Positions 1-6,733 are shown, counted from the stretch's first letter. The stretch is DNA of 7,767 nt from Flavobacteriaceae bacterium (GCA_018662905.1 JABJFE010000063.1:1-7767); one strand, 5' to 3'. Notes: generated from the letters alone by a model not told the origin. Translations and numbers: made by a program.

Positions 1-766
1 AATTGCAGGACCATGTGCTATTGAAGGTGAAGAAATGGCGTTTAAAATTGCTGAGAAAATATTTGATATAACTAATAAACTAGAAATTCCATTTATTTTT
101 AAAGGAAGTTTTAAAAAAGCCAACAGAAGCAGAATTGATAGTTTTACTGGTATTGGAGACGAAAAGGCATTAGAAATTTTAAAAAAAGTAGGTAAAAAAT
201 TCGATATACCAACCATAACAGATATTCATGAAATTAATGATGCAGAACTTGCTGCAAAATATGTTGACGTTCTTCAAATACCCGCTTTTTTAGTAAGACA
301 AACAGACTTATTAGTTGCCGCTGCCAAAACAGGCAAACATGTTAGCTTAAAAAAAGGACAATTCATGAGTCCAGAAAGCATGTCTCATGCAGTTAGAAAA
401 ATAAAAGATTCAGGCAATAATAATTCCTTAATAACTGAAAGAGGAAGTATGTTTGGCTATCATGACTTGATAGTTGATTTTAGAGGAATTACTGCAATGA
501 AGGAATTTGCTCCTGTTGTTTTAGATGTTACTCATTCTCTTCAGCAACCAAACCAATCTTCTGGTGTCACCGGCGGAAGACCTGAAATGATTGAAACTAT
601 TGCAAAGGCTGGTATTGCTACTGGTGCAGACGGTATATTTATTGAAACTCATTTTGATCCTCAAAATGCTAAAAGTGATGGAGCTAATATGCTAAACATA
701 AACAAGCTTGAAGGTTTGTTAGAAAAATTAGTAATAATTAGAAAAGCCACTAACTCCTTCAAGTAA
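1..766 (+). CDS. kdsA: KDO-8-phosphate synthase, 3' part (5' end outside window)
   Basis: The enzyme condenses phosphoenolpyruvate with arabinose-5-phosphate to KDO-8-phosphate, the precursor of the lipopolysaccharide inner-core sugar, in the cytoplasm. The frame stays open to the left edge. The codons before the ATG at 35 read IAGPCAIEGEE, the conserved start of the barrel, so that ATG is internal and the true start lies outside; about 254 residues are visible of the roughly 270 usual. Family motifs are KGSFKKANRSR, TDIHE, DVLQIPAFLVRQTDLL, KKGQFMSPE, ERGSMFGYHDL, DVTHSLQQPNQ and a GGRPEMIE stretch. The Cys of AGPC (codon 14-16), His of DVTH, Glu of FIETH and Asp of KSDGANML match the four metal ligands of the metal-dependent class; metal-independent enzymes such as that of E. 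coli have Asn in place of the Cys. Stop TAA at 764-766. Confidence 0.96.
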   Translation, partial: IAGPCAIEGEEMAFKIAEKIFDITNKLEIPFIFKGSFKKANRSRIDSFTGIGDEKALEILKKVGKKFDIPTITDIHEINDAELAAKYVDVLQIPAFLVRQTDLLVAAAKTGKHVSLKKGQFMSPESMSHAVRKIKDSGNNNSLITERGSMFGYHDLIVDFRGITAMKEFAPVVLDVTHSLQQPNQSSGVTGGRPEMIETIAKAGIATGADGIFIETHFDPQNAKSDGANMLNINKLEGLLEKLVIIRKATNSFK

Positions 767-778
767 ATCAAATTAACA

Positions 779-808
779 TATATTTGTCCTTCAAAAATTA
801 GTTCTTTG
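779..808 (+). promoter_or_regulatory. Candidate promoter region of tmRNA
   Basis: Two incompatible readings are possible. TATATTTG at 779-786 matches the Bacteroidota -7 consensus TAnnTTTG exactly; it would start a precursor around 792 that is trimmed to the mature 5' end at 817. Alternatively, the TTTG at 783-786 lies at -34 to -31 relative to 817 and could be the -33 element, paired with the poorer GTTCTTTG at 801-808. The site is inferred from motif and position only. Confidence 0.35.
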
Positions 809-816
809 AAAATAAT

Positions 817-1214
817 GGGGTCGACTGGTTTTGACAGCAGGTCCGGTTGAATTGTAAGCAGATCGAGCGCTGGATTATCGCTCGTAAATAAAATAATACC
901 AAACCTTAAATGGCGAAAATAATTACGCTCTTGCAGCTTAATAACTGAATTATAGTAAGTTAAAGCCTTGTCCCGCCAGGCGGGAAAGTGAGATGTCTCA
1001 GAATAGCCCTTGTTGACGGCGATTCATGTTGAGACACCATCAAAGTCAACATAGAAATTCTAGAGCTTCGATAGAATTTTAAAACTAAAGAAGATAAGTT
1101 TTATTTGGGCAGTTTTCAGTCAGAATATTATCGAAAACTAAATGAAAACTAAATCTGTAGAAAGCTTTTTTATCGCTTGTTTGGACGAGGGTTCGATTCC
1201 CTCCGACTCCACAA
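817..1214 (+). ncRNA. ssrA: Transfer-messenger RNA (tmRNA), tag GENNYALAA
   Basis: tmRNA rescues stalled ribosomes by acting as an alanyl-tRNA and then as a short message that adds a degradation tag. The 5' end GGGGTCG (817-823) pairs with CGACTCC (1204-1210) as the acceptor stem with one G-U. The tRNA-like domain includes GACTGGTTTTGACAGC near the 5' end and the T-arm GAGGGTTCGATTCCCTC near the 3' end. The tag frame starts at resume codon GGC (912-914) and reads GENNYALAA, then TAA TAA (939-944). Downstream lie pseudoknot pairings, for example TGTCTCA 994-1000 with TGAGACA 1030-1036 interlocked with TGTTGAC 1011-1017 and GTCAACA 1045-1051. The discriminator is A1211. The next bases are CAA, so the terminal CCA is not encoded and must be added. 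A GC-rich palindrome at 971-985 is unusual in this background. Confidence 0.97.
971..985 (+). repeat. Perfect GC-rich palindrome inside tmRNA
   Basis: TCCCGCCAGGCGGGA is a perfect inverted repeat around A978. It lies between the end of the tag reading frame and the pseudoknot that starts at 994. As RNA it would form a short, very stable hairpin with a 3-nt loop (CAG). Its base composition differs sharply from the AT-rich surroundings. It may be a structural helix of this tmRNA or a small repeat inserted at a tolerant site. Confidence 0.8.
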
Positions 1215-1216
1215 AT

Positions 1217-1252
1217 ACCCTTGTAAGTCATTGATTTACAGGGGTTTTTTTT
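1217..1252 (+). terminator. Rho-independent terminator of ssrA
   Basis: CCCTTGTAA (1218-1226) pairs with TTACAGGGG (1236-1244), including one T-G wobble, with a 9-nt loop. An additional A1217-T1245 pair is possible. Eight T residues (1245-1252) follow directly. It begins six bases after the tmRNA discriminator base. On the minus strand no T-run follows the hairpin, so it serves the tmRNA rather than the convergent fur-like gene. Confidence 0.9.
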
Positions 1253-1261
1253 AAATTAACT

Positions 1262-1642
1262 CTATTGTAAACAAAGATCACATTGACCCAGAACTAAAAT
1301 CTGTGAGTTAACAACTTTTCGATTGGGAATTTCAGGTATAGTTATTTTAATTTCTAAACAATCAACTATTCCACAATCAGTACATTGAAAATGAGGATGA
1401 ACATCATGGTGTTTAGACTTTGAACAAATTTTACATTTCGCAAACCATTTAACTCCGTTAGAATCTAAAAAATAATGCAATAAGCCATCATCTTCCAATT
1501 TATCTAATAGACGATATACTGTAGTTTTATTAATCTTATCATCAAGACGTTTAACTAATTCAATAGCGGAAATCGCTTTTGAATTCTTTTCAAATTCATT
1601 TAACACTAGCGATACAGACTGTGTTTTTCTTATTACCCCCAT
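1262..1642 (-). CDS. Fur-family metal-responsive transcriptional repressor
   Basis: Predicted to be a dimeric metal-dependent DNA-binding repressor of the Fur/Zur/PerR superfamily. The winged-helix recognition segment is INKTTVYRLLDKLEDDGLLHYF. The histidine-rich hinge and metal site follow as HHDVHPHFQCTDCG with CLEI after it, and a second pair CDLC lies next to the C-terminus (GQCDLCLQ). The two CxxC pairs suggest a structural zinc; CKIC before the His cluster adds two more cysteines. The frame is open to an ATG at 1699, but I place the start at the ATG at 1640-1642 (126 aa): MGVIRKTQSVSLVLNEF resembles Fur N-termini, the upstream 19 residues do not, and a start at 1699 would put the first codon inside the 1695-1709 palindrome. 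It is divergent from the MerC-like gene and may regulate both. Which metal it senses cannot be told from sequence; Zur-like is a guess from the partner. Confidence 0.88.
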   Translation of the reverse strand: MGVIRKTQSVSLVLNEFEKNSKAISAIELVKRLDDKINKTTVYRLLDKLEDDGLLHYFLDSNGVKWFAKCKICSKSKHHDVHPHFQCTDCGIVDCLEIKITIPEIPNRKVVNSQILVLGQCDLCLQ

Positions 1643-1682
1643 TAAATCAAATTTATTAATTCTTAGTTCTAAAAACAAATTG

Positions 1683-1690
1683 TATGTTTG
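1683..1690 (+). promoter_or_regulatory. Candidate -7 element for the MerC-like gene
   Basis: TATGTTTG matches the Bacteroidota -7 consensus TAnnTTTG exactly. Transcription would start near 1697, inside the palindrome at 1695-1709, as expected for a repressible promoter. No clear TTG -33 element is seen at the usual distance, so the call is tentative. Confidence 0.4.
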
Positions 1691-1694
1691 CAAT

Positions 1695-1709
1695 CGCAAC
1701 TAAGTTGCG
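1695..1709. promoter_or_regulatory. 7-1-7 inverted repeat, probable Fur-family operator
   Basis: CGCAACT, A, AGTTGCG form a perfect inverted repeat with 7-bp arms and a single central base, the same 7-1-7 geometry as classical Fur-superfamily operators. It lies 17 bp before the MerC-like start and 52 bp before the preferred fur start. It also overlaps the start predicted from the TATGTTTG element. Its position in a divergent regulator/target gap supports autoregulation plus control of the partner. The sequence itself is not the E. coli Fur box. Confidence 0.65.
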
Positions 1710-1726
1710 TTTAAATTATTATAATA

Positions 1727-2128
1727 ATGAATATAAGTTTACGAAAACCTGATACAATTGGAGCAATAGTTAGCACTCTTTGCGTTGTTCATTGTCTTTT
1801 GACTCCTTTATTATTTGTCGCTCAAAGCTATACTGCAACACATAGTCATGAAACTCCTTTTTGGTGGAAGAATTTAGATTACTTATTTATTCTAATATCT
1901 ATTATTGCAGTCTACGAATCAACTAAAAAATCAACAAATAAACTTATTAAAGCTGGATTATGGATTAGCTGGATCATGTTGTTTTTATTAATACTTAATG
2001 AAAAATTAGTCTGGATAGAATTAGATGAAATTATAACTTATTCCGTAGCGCTTACCCTTTCAATGTTACACATTTATAATTTGAATTACTGTCAATGTGA
2101 AACTGAAAACTGTTGTAACAATAAATAA
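1727..2128 (+). CDS. MerC-like small integral membrane protein
   Basis: A 133-residue protein with about four membrane segments (roughly residues 11-33, 48-64, 75-92 and 102-118). The N-terminal segment carries DTIGAIVSTLCVVHCLLTPLL, with C19, H22 and C23; this Cys-x2-His-Cys in the first helix resembles the MerC mercury-transporter family. MerC proper moves mercuric ions across the inner membrane, but no merA, merP or merR is nearby. The short loop THSHE (38-42) and the Cys-rich tail (C122, C124, C129, C130) could also bind metal. It is divergent from a Fur-family regulator with an operator-like repeat between, so uptake or handling of a nutrient metal such as zinc or iron is more likely than mercury resistance. 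This role is inference. It converges on the next gene with only 4 bp between stops. Confidence 0.82.
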   Translation: MNISLRKPDTIGAIVSTLCVVHCLLTPLLFVAQSYTATHSHETPFWWKNLDYLFILISIIAVYESTKKSTNKLIKAGLWISWIMLFLLILNEKLVWIELDEIITYSVALTLSMLHIYNLNYCQCETENCCNNK

Positions 2129-2132
2129 AATT

Positions 2133-2906
2133 TTACTGAGGCTTAAGAAATAATATTCTTAACCCAACAATTAGAAATATGAAAATCGAGTAAATTATAA
2201 AAAATGGTATTACAAATTCATGCAGTTTAAAAACCAACATAAAAGCCATAATTAATAACTGAAAACCTAGCCCATAAATAGAAACTAAAGTCATAAACCA
2301 CTTTGGAAACGGAGGACTATATCTTGCATTTCTGTCCATGTAATACATGATTTTATCAAAAGAGATATATAATATATTATAAATATTATAAAAAATATTT
2401 ACCATATTTTGACTCTCTCCTTTGAAAGCTTTAGGTGCGCAATCTTCAATAATTCGACTTGTAGAATCACCCTCGACGGAATGCCTTAAAATAACATAAT
2501 AGTAATTAAATACTGTTCCTTGCAATTGAATACATATAAAAGCAAGTAACATTTGAGTCACAGAAGCTTCGGACAAATAACAGAAAGTAGATAAAAAACA
2601 AAAATTAAGTAAGATATCCGCAATTGAATCATAATAACGCCCAACATATGAGGGTGTATTTTTCAATCTTGAAAGCTCACCATCAGCAGCATCCAAAATG
2701 GATTTTAATATTATAAAAAAAGCAGCTGTTATGTAATATTCATTAAGCATAAATCCAATAGCAATAAAACCAGTAATAAAAAACATAGTTGTAACATGTA
2801 TTGGTGTAACACTTGTATATTGAAAACGTTTAGCTATCCATTGACCAGCTGGCCTTCCATAATCAGATAAATCTACAAATTGGAATTTTTTTGGAAGTTT
2901 TGCCAT
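2133..2906 (-). CDS. CDP-alcohol phosphatidyltransferase family membrane enzyme
   Basis: Enzymes of this family transfer a phosphatidyl (or other phospho-alcohol) group from a CDP-linked donor to an alcohol acceptor in the membrane. The signature is nearly complete: D72, D75-G76, R80, then after eight residues G89, D93 and D97 (consensus D-x2-D-G-x2-A-R-x8-G-x3-D-x3-D). The only change is Ser79 for the usual Ala. Helices can be seen at about 38-56, 58-72, 97-112, 116-138, 206-226 and 231-252. The length of 257 aa is normal for the family. The acceptor cannot be named; it is not obviously PgsA, PssA or a cardiolipin synthase. It lies 45 bp downstream of the Kazal-like gene on the same strand, so it may be the last gene of the crtY operon or have its own promoter. 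No Shine-Dalgarno sequence is seen. Confidence 0.87.
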   Translation of the reverse strand: MAKLPKKFQFVDLSDYGRPAGQWIAKRFQYTSVTPIHVTTMFFITGFIAIGFMLNEYYITAAFFIILKSILDAADGELSRLKNTPSYVGRYYDSIADILLNFCFLSTFCYLSEASVTQMLLAFICIQLQGTVFNYYYVILRHSVEGDSTSRIIEDCAPKAFKGESQNMVNIFYNIYNILYISFDKIMYYMDRNARYSPPFPKWFMTLVSIYGLGFQLLIMAFMLVFKLHEFVIPFFIIYSIFIFLIVGLRILFLKPQ

Positions 2907-2951
2907 TATAATTTTATGTAAAAAAGGTTAAATATACGTATATATCATTGT

Positions 2952-3188
2952 CTAATACTTACATTCTTCCCCACTTGCTAGACTTGTAGATTTCCAAGAT
3001 AAATTTCCTGCTTTTTTAGCCTTACAGGAATTACCATAAACCAAATTATTACAAGCGCACACGGGTTCATATATTTCAATACAAACTGCATCTGGTTCAG
3101 CCGAAACATAACAATCACCTAAAATTTCTTCACCATCAACACATGAAACAAATATTAATAACAAAAAATAAATTAAATTAAATCTCAT
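2952..3188 (-). CDS. Small Kazal-like cysteine-rich lipoprotein
   Basis: A 78-residue exported protein. A short charged start (MRFN) and a hydrophobic core lead to FVSC, a loose lipobox, so C16 is the likely lipidated residue. The mature part has C26, C36, C44, C46, C55 and C76. C36-x7-C44-x10-C55 and the core YEPVCACNN..YGNSC match Kazal-type domains. The fifth classical Kazal cysteine, three or four residues after C55, is absent and C46 is extra, the pattern of many bacterial Kazal-like proteins (PVCGCDG type). Kazal domains usually inhibit serine proteases, but inhibition here is unproven. Acidic residues after the lipid cysteine (VDGEE) loosely recall the Bacteroidota surface-lipoprotein signal. 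Its ATG overlaps the stop of the upstream peptidase gene by 4 bp (ATGA, 3185-3188), so it is translated from the same message. Confidence 0.82.
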   Translation of the reverse strand: MRFNLIYFLLLIFVSCVDGEEILGDCYVSAEPDAVCIEIYEPVCACNNLVYGNSCKAKKAGNLSWKSTSLASGEECKY

Positions 3189-5476
3189 AGTGATATATTT
3201 TTTGAAAGAATAATAGCATCATTAGTAACAAAAGGCATGGGCATCATTATATTAGATCTCGGTTTAAAATTAAAAATAGAATTTGTCATTAAATCAAAAG
3301 ACGTTTCAACTAAACTGAATTTTGGACTTAGCTTTTTATCAAAAATCATATCAATAATTACTTTTTCGTCGTTGTAGGATGGAACATAGGTTAAAATTCT
3401 TCCTGAACTAATACTAATTTTAGAATTCTTGTTTTCGTGAGGAATATCTTGGACAGCTAAGTAATCAAAAACAAAGGGACCTTCAGTTCTTATTTCAAAA
3501 GTGTTAACTTTTCTTTGAGGAATTATACTTATTGAAACTTTACGTTTATTTCCATAAACACTATCACTTAACACATCAACTAATGAATAAGGAATATCTT
3601 TAAAATCAGTTTTATTAATATATCTGTAAGAGGTTGAATATTTACTTCTATTAACAAATTTATCTACATCAGTGGAGGGATTATCGCCTAGAAACTGTTT
3701 AGTAAAATCATCTAAATTGTGATCGTAGGACATCCAAAAAGATTCGTTTTCATCTAAATCAGAATAATAAACAATACTATTAGGTTTATTATTCTCAGAG
3801 TCAAATCCATTATTCAAAAAAGCCATAAAAAATAAAAGCAAAGAGACTGTCCCAGTCAAATTAGTTAAATGCTTTTTAAAGGAATAATTTGAAAAAATTG
3901 GTAATAAAAGTGAAAAAACCAAAATTATAAAAATTGAACTTATAAATATATTTTTAAGACCTAAACCCACTGGAAACATTTTCAGTTGAGGGGCAAACAT
4001 ATAGATTAAAGGAACACTTAAACAAGTCCAAAGAATGATTAGTTTATCAGACTTAAGATTGACTAAAAAAGAAACTAGCAAGGAAAAAAGAACAAAATAA
4101 ACTGGAATAATAAAATATGCAGCTCCTTTTAAAAAGAAACCTATCAAGACATTAATTATAATCCAAAATAAAAGAGGAAATATAATCAAGTCAAGTCCAG
4201 CGTTTTTATTGAAGAAAGGTTTATATATTAATAATAAACAAAATAAATTCAAAAATATAAATCCAAATATGTAATAATAACCATTATAAGTAAACCCATG
4301 TAAAATATCTTTATACTCTGGGTTTAAGTAAACAATAAAATTCCATAATAGTATAGTTAAACTTACACAAACAAATAATGAAATAATAAAGGGTATTGTT
4401 CCTGAGTAAATCCCTTCTAACTTGAGTTTATTTAATGCCAATCCAAGATAAACTAAAACTAAAAAAAATATTACTGCAAAAATCAAAAGGGGAAAAATCC
4501 AAGAATTTGAAAAATAAATTAGTTTTAAAAAAGGAAAATTAGAGTACACATAATCAACATCACTTTCAAGGTTAGATAAATCAATTTTAGAAAAGTGATT
4601 TATCATAGTCATAAAATAATCTGCTTGATGAAAAAGAGTATTTCTATCTAATCTTTCATAAGTGTCTAATGAGGTATGATAATCAAAATGATCTCCAATA
4701 AATGCAAAGTTGAAACCATTAATATTAGCTTTTTCTCTAAAAACAGTTAGATCAGTATCATTTGGAAGCATTTTATAAATGCTATACATAAGTGAGTTGG
4801 CAGCTGGAAAATTAGGGTTTGCATACGCAAATTCAGATATAAGTTTGCTATTCATTCCATTTGTTTCCATCAACATATAGCTTGGTCCACCACTTCCTCT
4901 TGCTTCAAAATTTAAAACCAGTCCAACATTATCGATAAATTTATGGTATTTAACAAAAGCCTCAGCCCCAAGTAAACCGATCTCTTCTGCATCTGTAAAA
5001 ACAACATGAATATCATTTACAGGATTTTCGTTTTTTGACAGAAAGGCTCTTATACCTTCTAAAATTGTTACAACTCCAGAACCCGCATCGCTAGCGCCAA
5101 AGGAACTGTGGACTCTTGAATCATAATGAGATAATAATACTAATGACTTCCCTTCTCCCGACCCTTTCATTGTAGCAATGATATTAGCAGCATTAGTTCC
5201 TACTCTCCATGAATTTAGAACAACTTGATTTTGGATCTCAGTCGCAAGTCCCATAGATTCAAGTTCATTAACAATATAATTTTGTACGTCTTGATGATAC
5301 TTAGAACCAGTGTAATGTGGCTCCTTTGAAATTACTTTTAAATGATTTAAGGCATTATCAACTGAGAACCCTGTAGTTTCAATGGATTTAACAGAACTCG
5401 GCATTAAATCATCAAAACTGAAATAAACAGTTAGAGATATAATTAAAATAGATAGTAAAGTGTAAATATTTTTCAT
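3185..5476 (-). CDS. M28-family zinc peptidase with polytopic membrane domain (ERMP1/Fxna-like architecture)
   Basis: A 763-residue membrane metallopeptidase. Residues 4-20 form a signal anchor, followed by an M28 domain to about 295. The expected two-zinc site is present: H117 and D119 in LSHYDS, D130 in GASDAGSG, E164-E165 in TDAEEIG, E191 in NFEARG, and H267 in DYHTS. By family analogy H117, D130, E165, E191 and H267 bind zinc and E164 is the catalytic base. Residues 325-555 hold about eight or nine hydrophobic helices, and a soluble C-terminal region of about 200 residues follows. This order (M28 domain, multi-span domain, C-terminal domain) resembles eukaryotic ERMP1/Fxna and yeast vacuolar PFF1. 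The peptidase domain should face the periplasm; the substrate is unknown. Its start overlaps the crtY stop by 4 bp (ATGA, 5473-5476), with a weak AAAGG just before it, and its stop overlaps the Kazal-like gene. Confidence 0.9.
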   Translation of the reverse strand: MKNIYTLLSILIISLTVYFSFDDLMPSSVKSIETTGFSVDNALNHLKVISKEPHYTGSKYHQDVQNYIVNELESMGLATEIQNQVVLNSWRVGTNAANIIATMKGSGEGKSLVLLSHYDSRVHSSFGASDAGSGVVTILEGIRAFLSKNENPVNDIHVVFTDAEEIGLLGAEAFVKYHKFIDNVGLVLNFEARGSGGPSYMLMETNGMNSKLISEFAYANPNFPAANSLMYSIYKMLPNDTDLTVFREKANINGFNFAFIGDHFDYHTSLDTYERLDRNTLFHQADYFMTMINHFSKIDLSNLESDVDYVYSNFPFLKLIYFSNSWIFPLLIFAVIFFLVLVYLGLALNKLKLEGIYSGTIPFIISLFVCVSLTILLWNFIVYLNPEYKDILHGFTYNGYYYIFGFIFLNLFCLLLIYKPFFNKNAGLDLIIFPLLFWIIINVLIGFFLKGAAYFIIPVYFVLFSLLVSFLVNLKSDKLIILWTCLSVPLIYMFAPQLKMFPVGLGLKNIFISSIFIILVFSLLLPIFSNYSFKKHLTNLTGTVSLLLFFMAFLNNGFDSENNKPNSIVYYSDLDENESFWMSYDHNLDDFTKQFLGDNPSTDVDKFVNRSKYSTSYRYINKTDFKDIPYSLVDVLSDSVYGNKRKVSISIIPQRKVNTFEIRTEGPFVFDYLAVQDIPHENKNSKISISSGRILTYVPSYNDEKVIIDMIFDKKLSPKFSLVETSFDLMTNSIFNFKPRSNIMMPMPFVTNDAIILSKNISL

Positions 5477-6627
5477 AAGCCTTTATAGATACGCTTTAAA
5501 ACAGCACTTAAAAATATTATTTTTGGAAAACTTAACATGATTTTTAATTCTTCCATAAAACTTGATTTGTTATCTAGAAATTTAAAAATAGTTTTAGGAT
5601 CATTTTTCTTAAACATGTCAGTGAACAATTGCTTTCCTAAGTGATTTTCATAATACAACACATCAAGAAAAATTAAATCATAAAACCAAAATCTATTTTT
5701 TCTCAAGAATTTTTTAAAATTATTTTCACTTTTTAAAAACTCTACAATCTTAGTTGTATTTCTATCTATGTTTTTAAAAGTATAGCCAGTACTAGGTTTA
5801 CTCCATCCACCAGCAGAACCTATATTGAGAATATTTTTTGTGTTAGATTCAAAAAAAGGATAGCAGGTCATAGGTATCTGTCCAGTCTCCTTAGAAATTA
5901 TTTCGTAATCTGTAATTTCAGAGGATCCTAAGTAATTAGACAATGCAAGATGATAATCTTCTTTATTTAAAACTTGCTGAGAGAACAAAGTAAACTCGAC
6001 AAGAGCTTCATTTTTGGAAAAAGGCAATATATACATAAACTTCGTAGTAGAATCCTGGGGAATTGAAAAGTCCATGAACGTAGCCTTTTTAGAATCAAAG
6101 AAATCGTGTTTTGTTTTTATAACCCATCCTTCAAAATGTTGAATTAACAGAGGATATTTAGTATCCTTTTTAATAATATTCCAATCCAAAATACTATTAA
6201 AAACTTTAGAAGATTTAAAACTTCTTTCATTAGTTTCAACTAGGCAATACGAGTTATAATCTTTAAAACTTGAAACCTTTGAATTTGAAATATGAATATT
6301 AGTATTTTTTTTAATAATTGAATTAACATAATTATAAAAAGAAATACTACTAAGCATTTTATAATTAAGAGGATTTAAATCAAGTGATTTTTCATCTATT
6401 CCGTTTTTAAAAACAACATTTTCCCAACTTGAAGTGAGTAGACTATCCCATGCAGAGTTTTTTTTATCCCAAAAACACAAAGTTCTATCGTTGTATTTTT
6501 TCGGAAAATCAGGATCTAAAATTAAGATAGATTTATTTTTATAATGGGAGTCATTAGAGAGTTTTGAAGCCAATAAAAGACCTGAAATCCCTCCTCCACA
6601 AATTATATAATCGTAATCTAATTTCAT
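5473..6627 (-). CDS. crtY: Lycopene beta-cyclase (CrtY type)
   Basis: CrtY closes the beta-ionone rings on lycopene to give beta-carotene, the substrate for Blh and so the source of retinal. The 384-residue protein is normal for bacterial CrtY. It opens with a dinucleotide-binding fold (YIICGGGISGLLLA, 7-20). Family motifs follow: DRTLCFWD (47-54), QHFEGW (163-168), MDF (185-187), YILPFS (199-204), LVEFTLFS (209-216) with E211 at the position of the conserved essential glutamate, GQIPMT (249-254), GSAGGWSKPSTGYTF (270-284), and VLYYENHLGKQLFTDMF near the C-terminus. It is a single-chain cyclase, not the CrtYc/CrtYd type. It lies 106 bp downstream of proteorhodopsin, separated by a strong terminator, so it needs its own promoter in the AT-rich gap at 6628-6684, where I find no good consensus. 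No crtI, crtB or crtZ is in the window. Confidence 0.94.
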   Translation of the reverse strand: MKLDYDYIICGGGISGLLLASKLSNDSHYKNKSILILDPDFPKKYNDRTLCFWDKKNSAWDSLLTSSWENVVFKNGIDEKSLDLNPLNYKMLSSISFYNYVNSIIKKNTNIHISNSKVSSFKDYNSYCLVETNERSFKSSKVFNSILDWNIIKKDTKYPLLIQHFEGWVIKTKHDFFDSKKATFMDFSIPQDSTTKFMYILPFSKNEALVEFTLFSQQVLNKEDYHLALSNYLGSSEITDYEIISKETGQIPMTCYPFFESNTKNILNIGSAGGWSKPSTGYTFKNIDRNTTKIVEFLKSENNFKKFLRKNRFWFYDLIFLDVLYYENHLGKQLFTDMFKKNDPKTIFKFLDNKSSFMEELKIMLSFPKIIFLSAVLKRIYKGL

Positions 6628-6684
6628 CCTGTTAATAAATATAAATATATAATTTCAATTGAATATAAATATGAAATTTTAAAC

Positions 6685-6714
6685 AAAAAAAAGCCGCTTA
6701 AAAAAGCGGCTTTT
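6685..6714 (-). terminator. Rho-independent terminator of proteorhodopsin gene
   Basis: GCCGCTT (6693-6699) and AAGCGGC (6704-6710) form a perfect 7-bp stem with a 4-nt loop. Read on the minus strand, the stem is followed by eight T (6685-6692). The hairpin begins 23 bp after the rhodopsin stop. On the plus strand only four T follow, and no plus-strand gene ends here. It should isolate most proteorhodopsin transcripts from crtY. Confidence 0.92.
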
Positions 6715-6733
6715 AATCAATAAATTAGATTTA

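Noticed and set aside
35..37. ATG as the start of kdsA
   Set aside because: The frame remains open to the left edge and encodes the conserved AGPCAIE segment upstream, so this Met is internal.
1727..2128. Mercury resistance operon
   Set aside because: Only a MerC-like protein is present. There is no merR, merA, merT or merP, and the partner is a Fur-family, not MerR-family, regulator.
2932..2943. Palindrome ATATACGTATAT between the Kazal-like and phosphatidyltransferase genes
   Set aside because: Perfect but short and made almost only of A and T; such repeats are expected by chance here, and the adjoining TATATTTA is an imperfect -7 element without a -33 partner.
2952..5476. Peptidase plus cognate inhibitor pair
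   Set aside because: Kazal domains inhibit serine proteases, while M28 enzymes are zinc metallopeptidases, so direct inhibition is not supported by family knowledge; only the gene coupling is reported.
6651..6678. Inverted repeat AATTTCA ... TGAAATT upstream of crtY
   Set aside because: Seven AT-rich bases with a 14-base spacer in an extremely AT-rich gap; no promoter or regulator family points to it.
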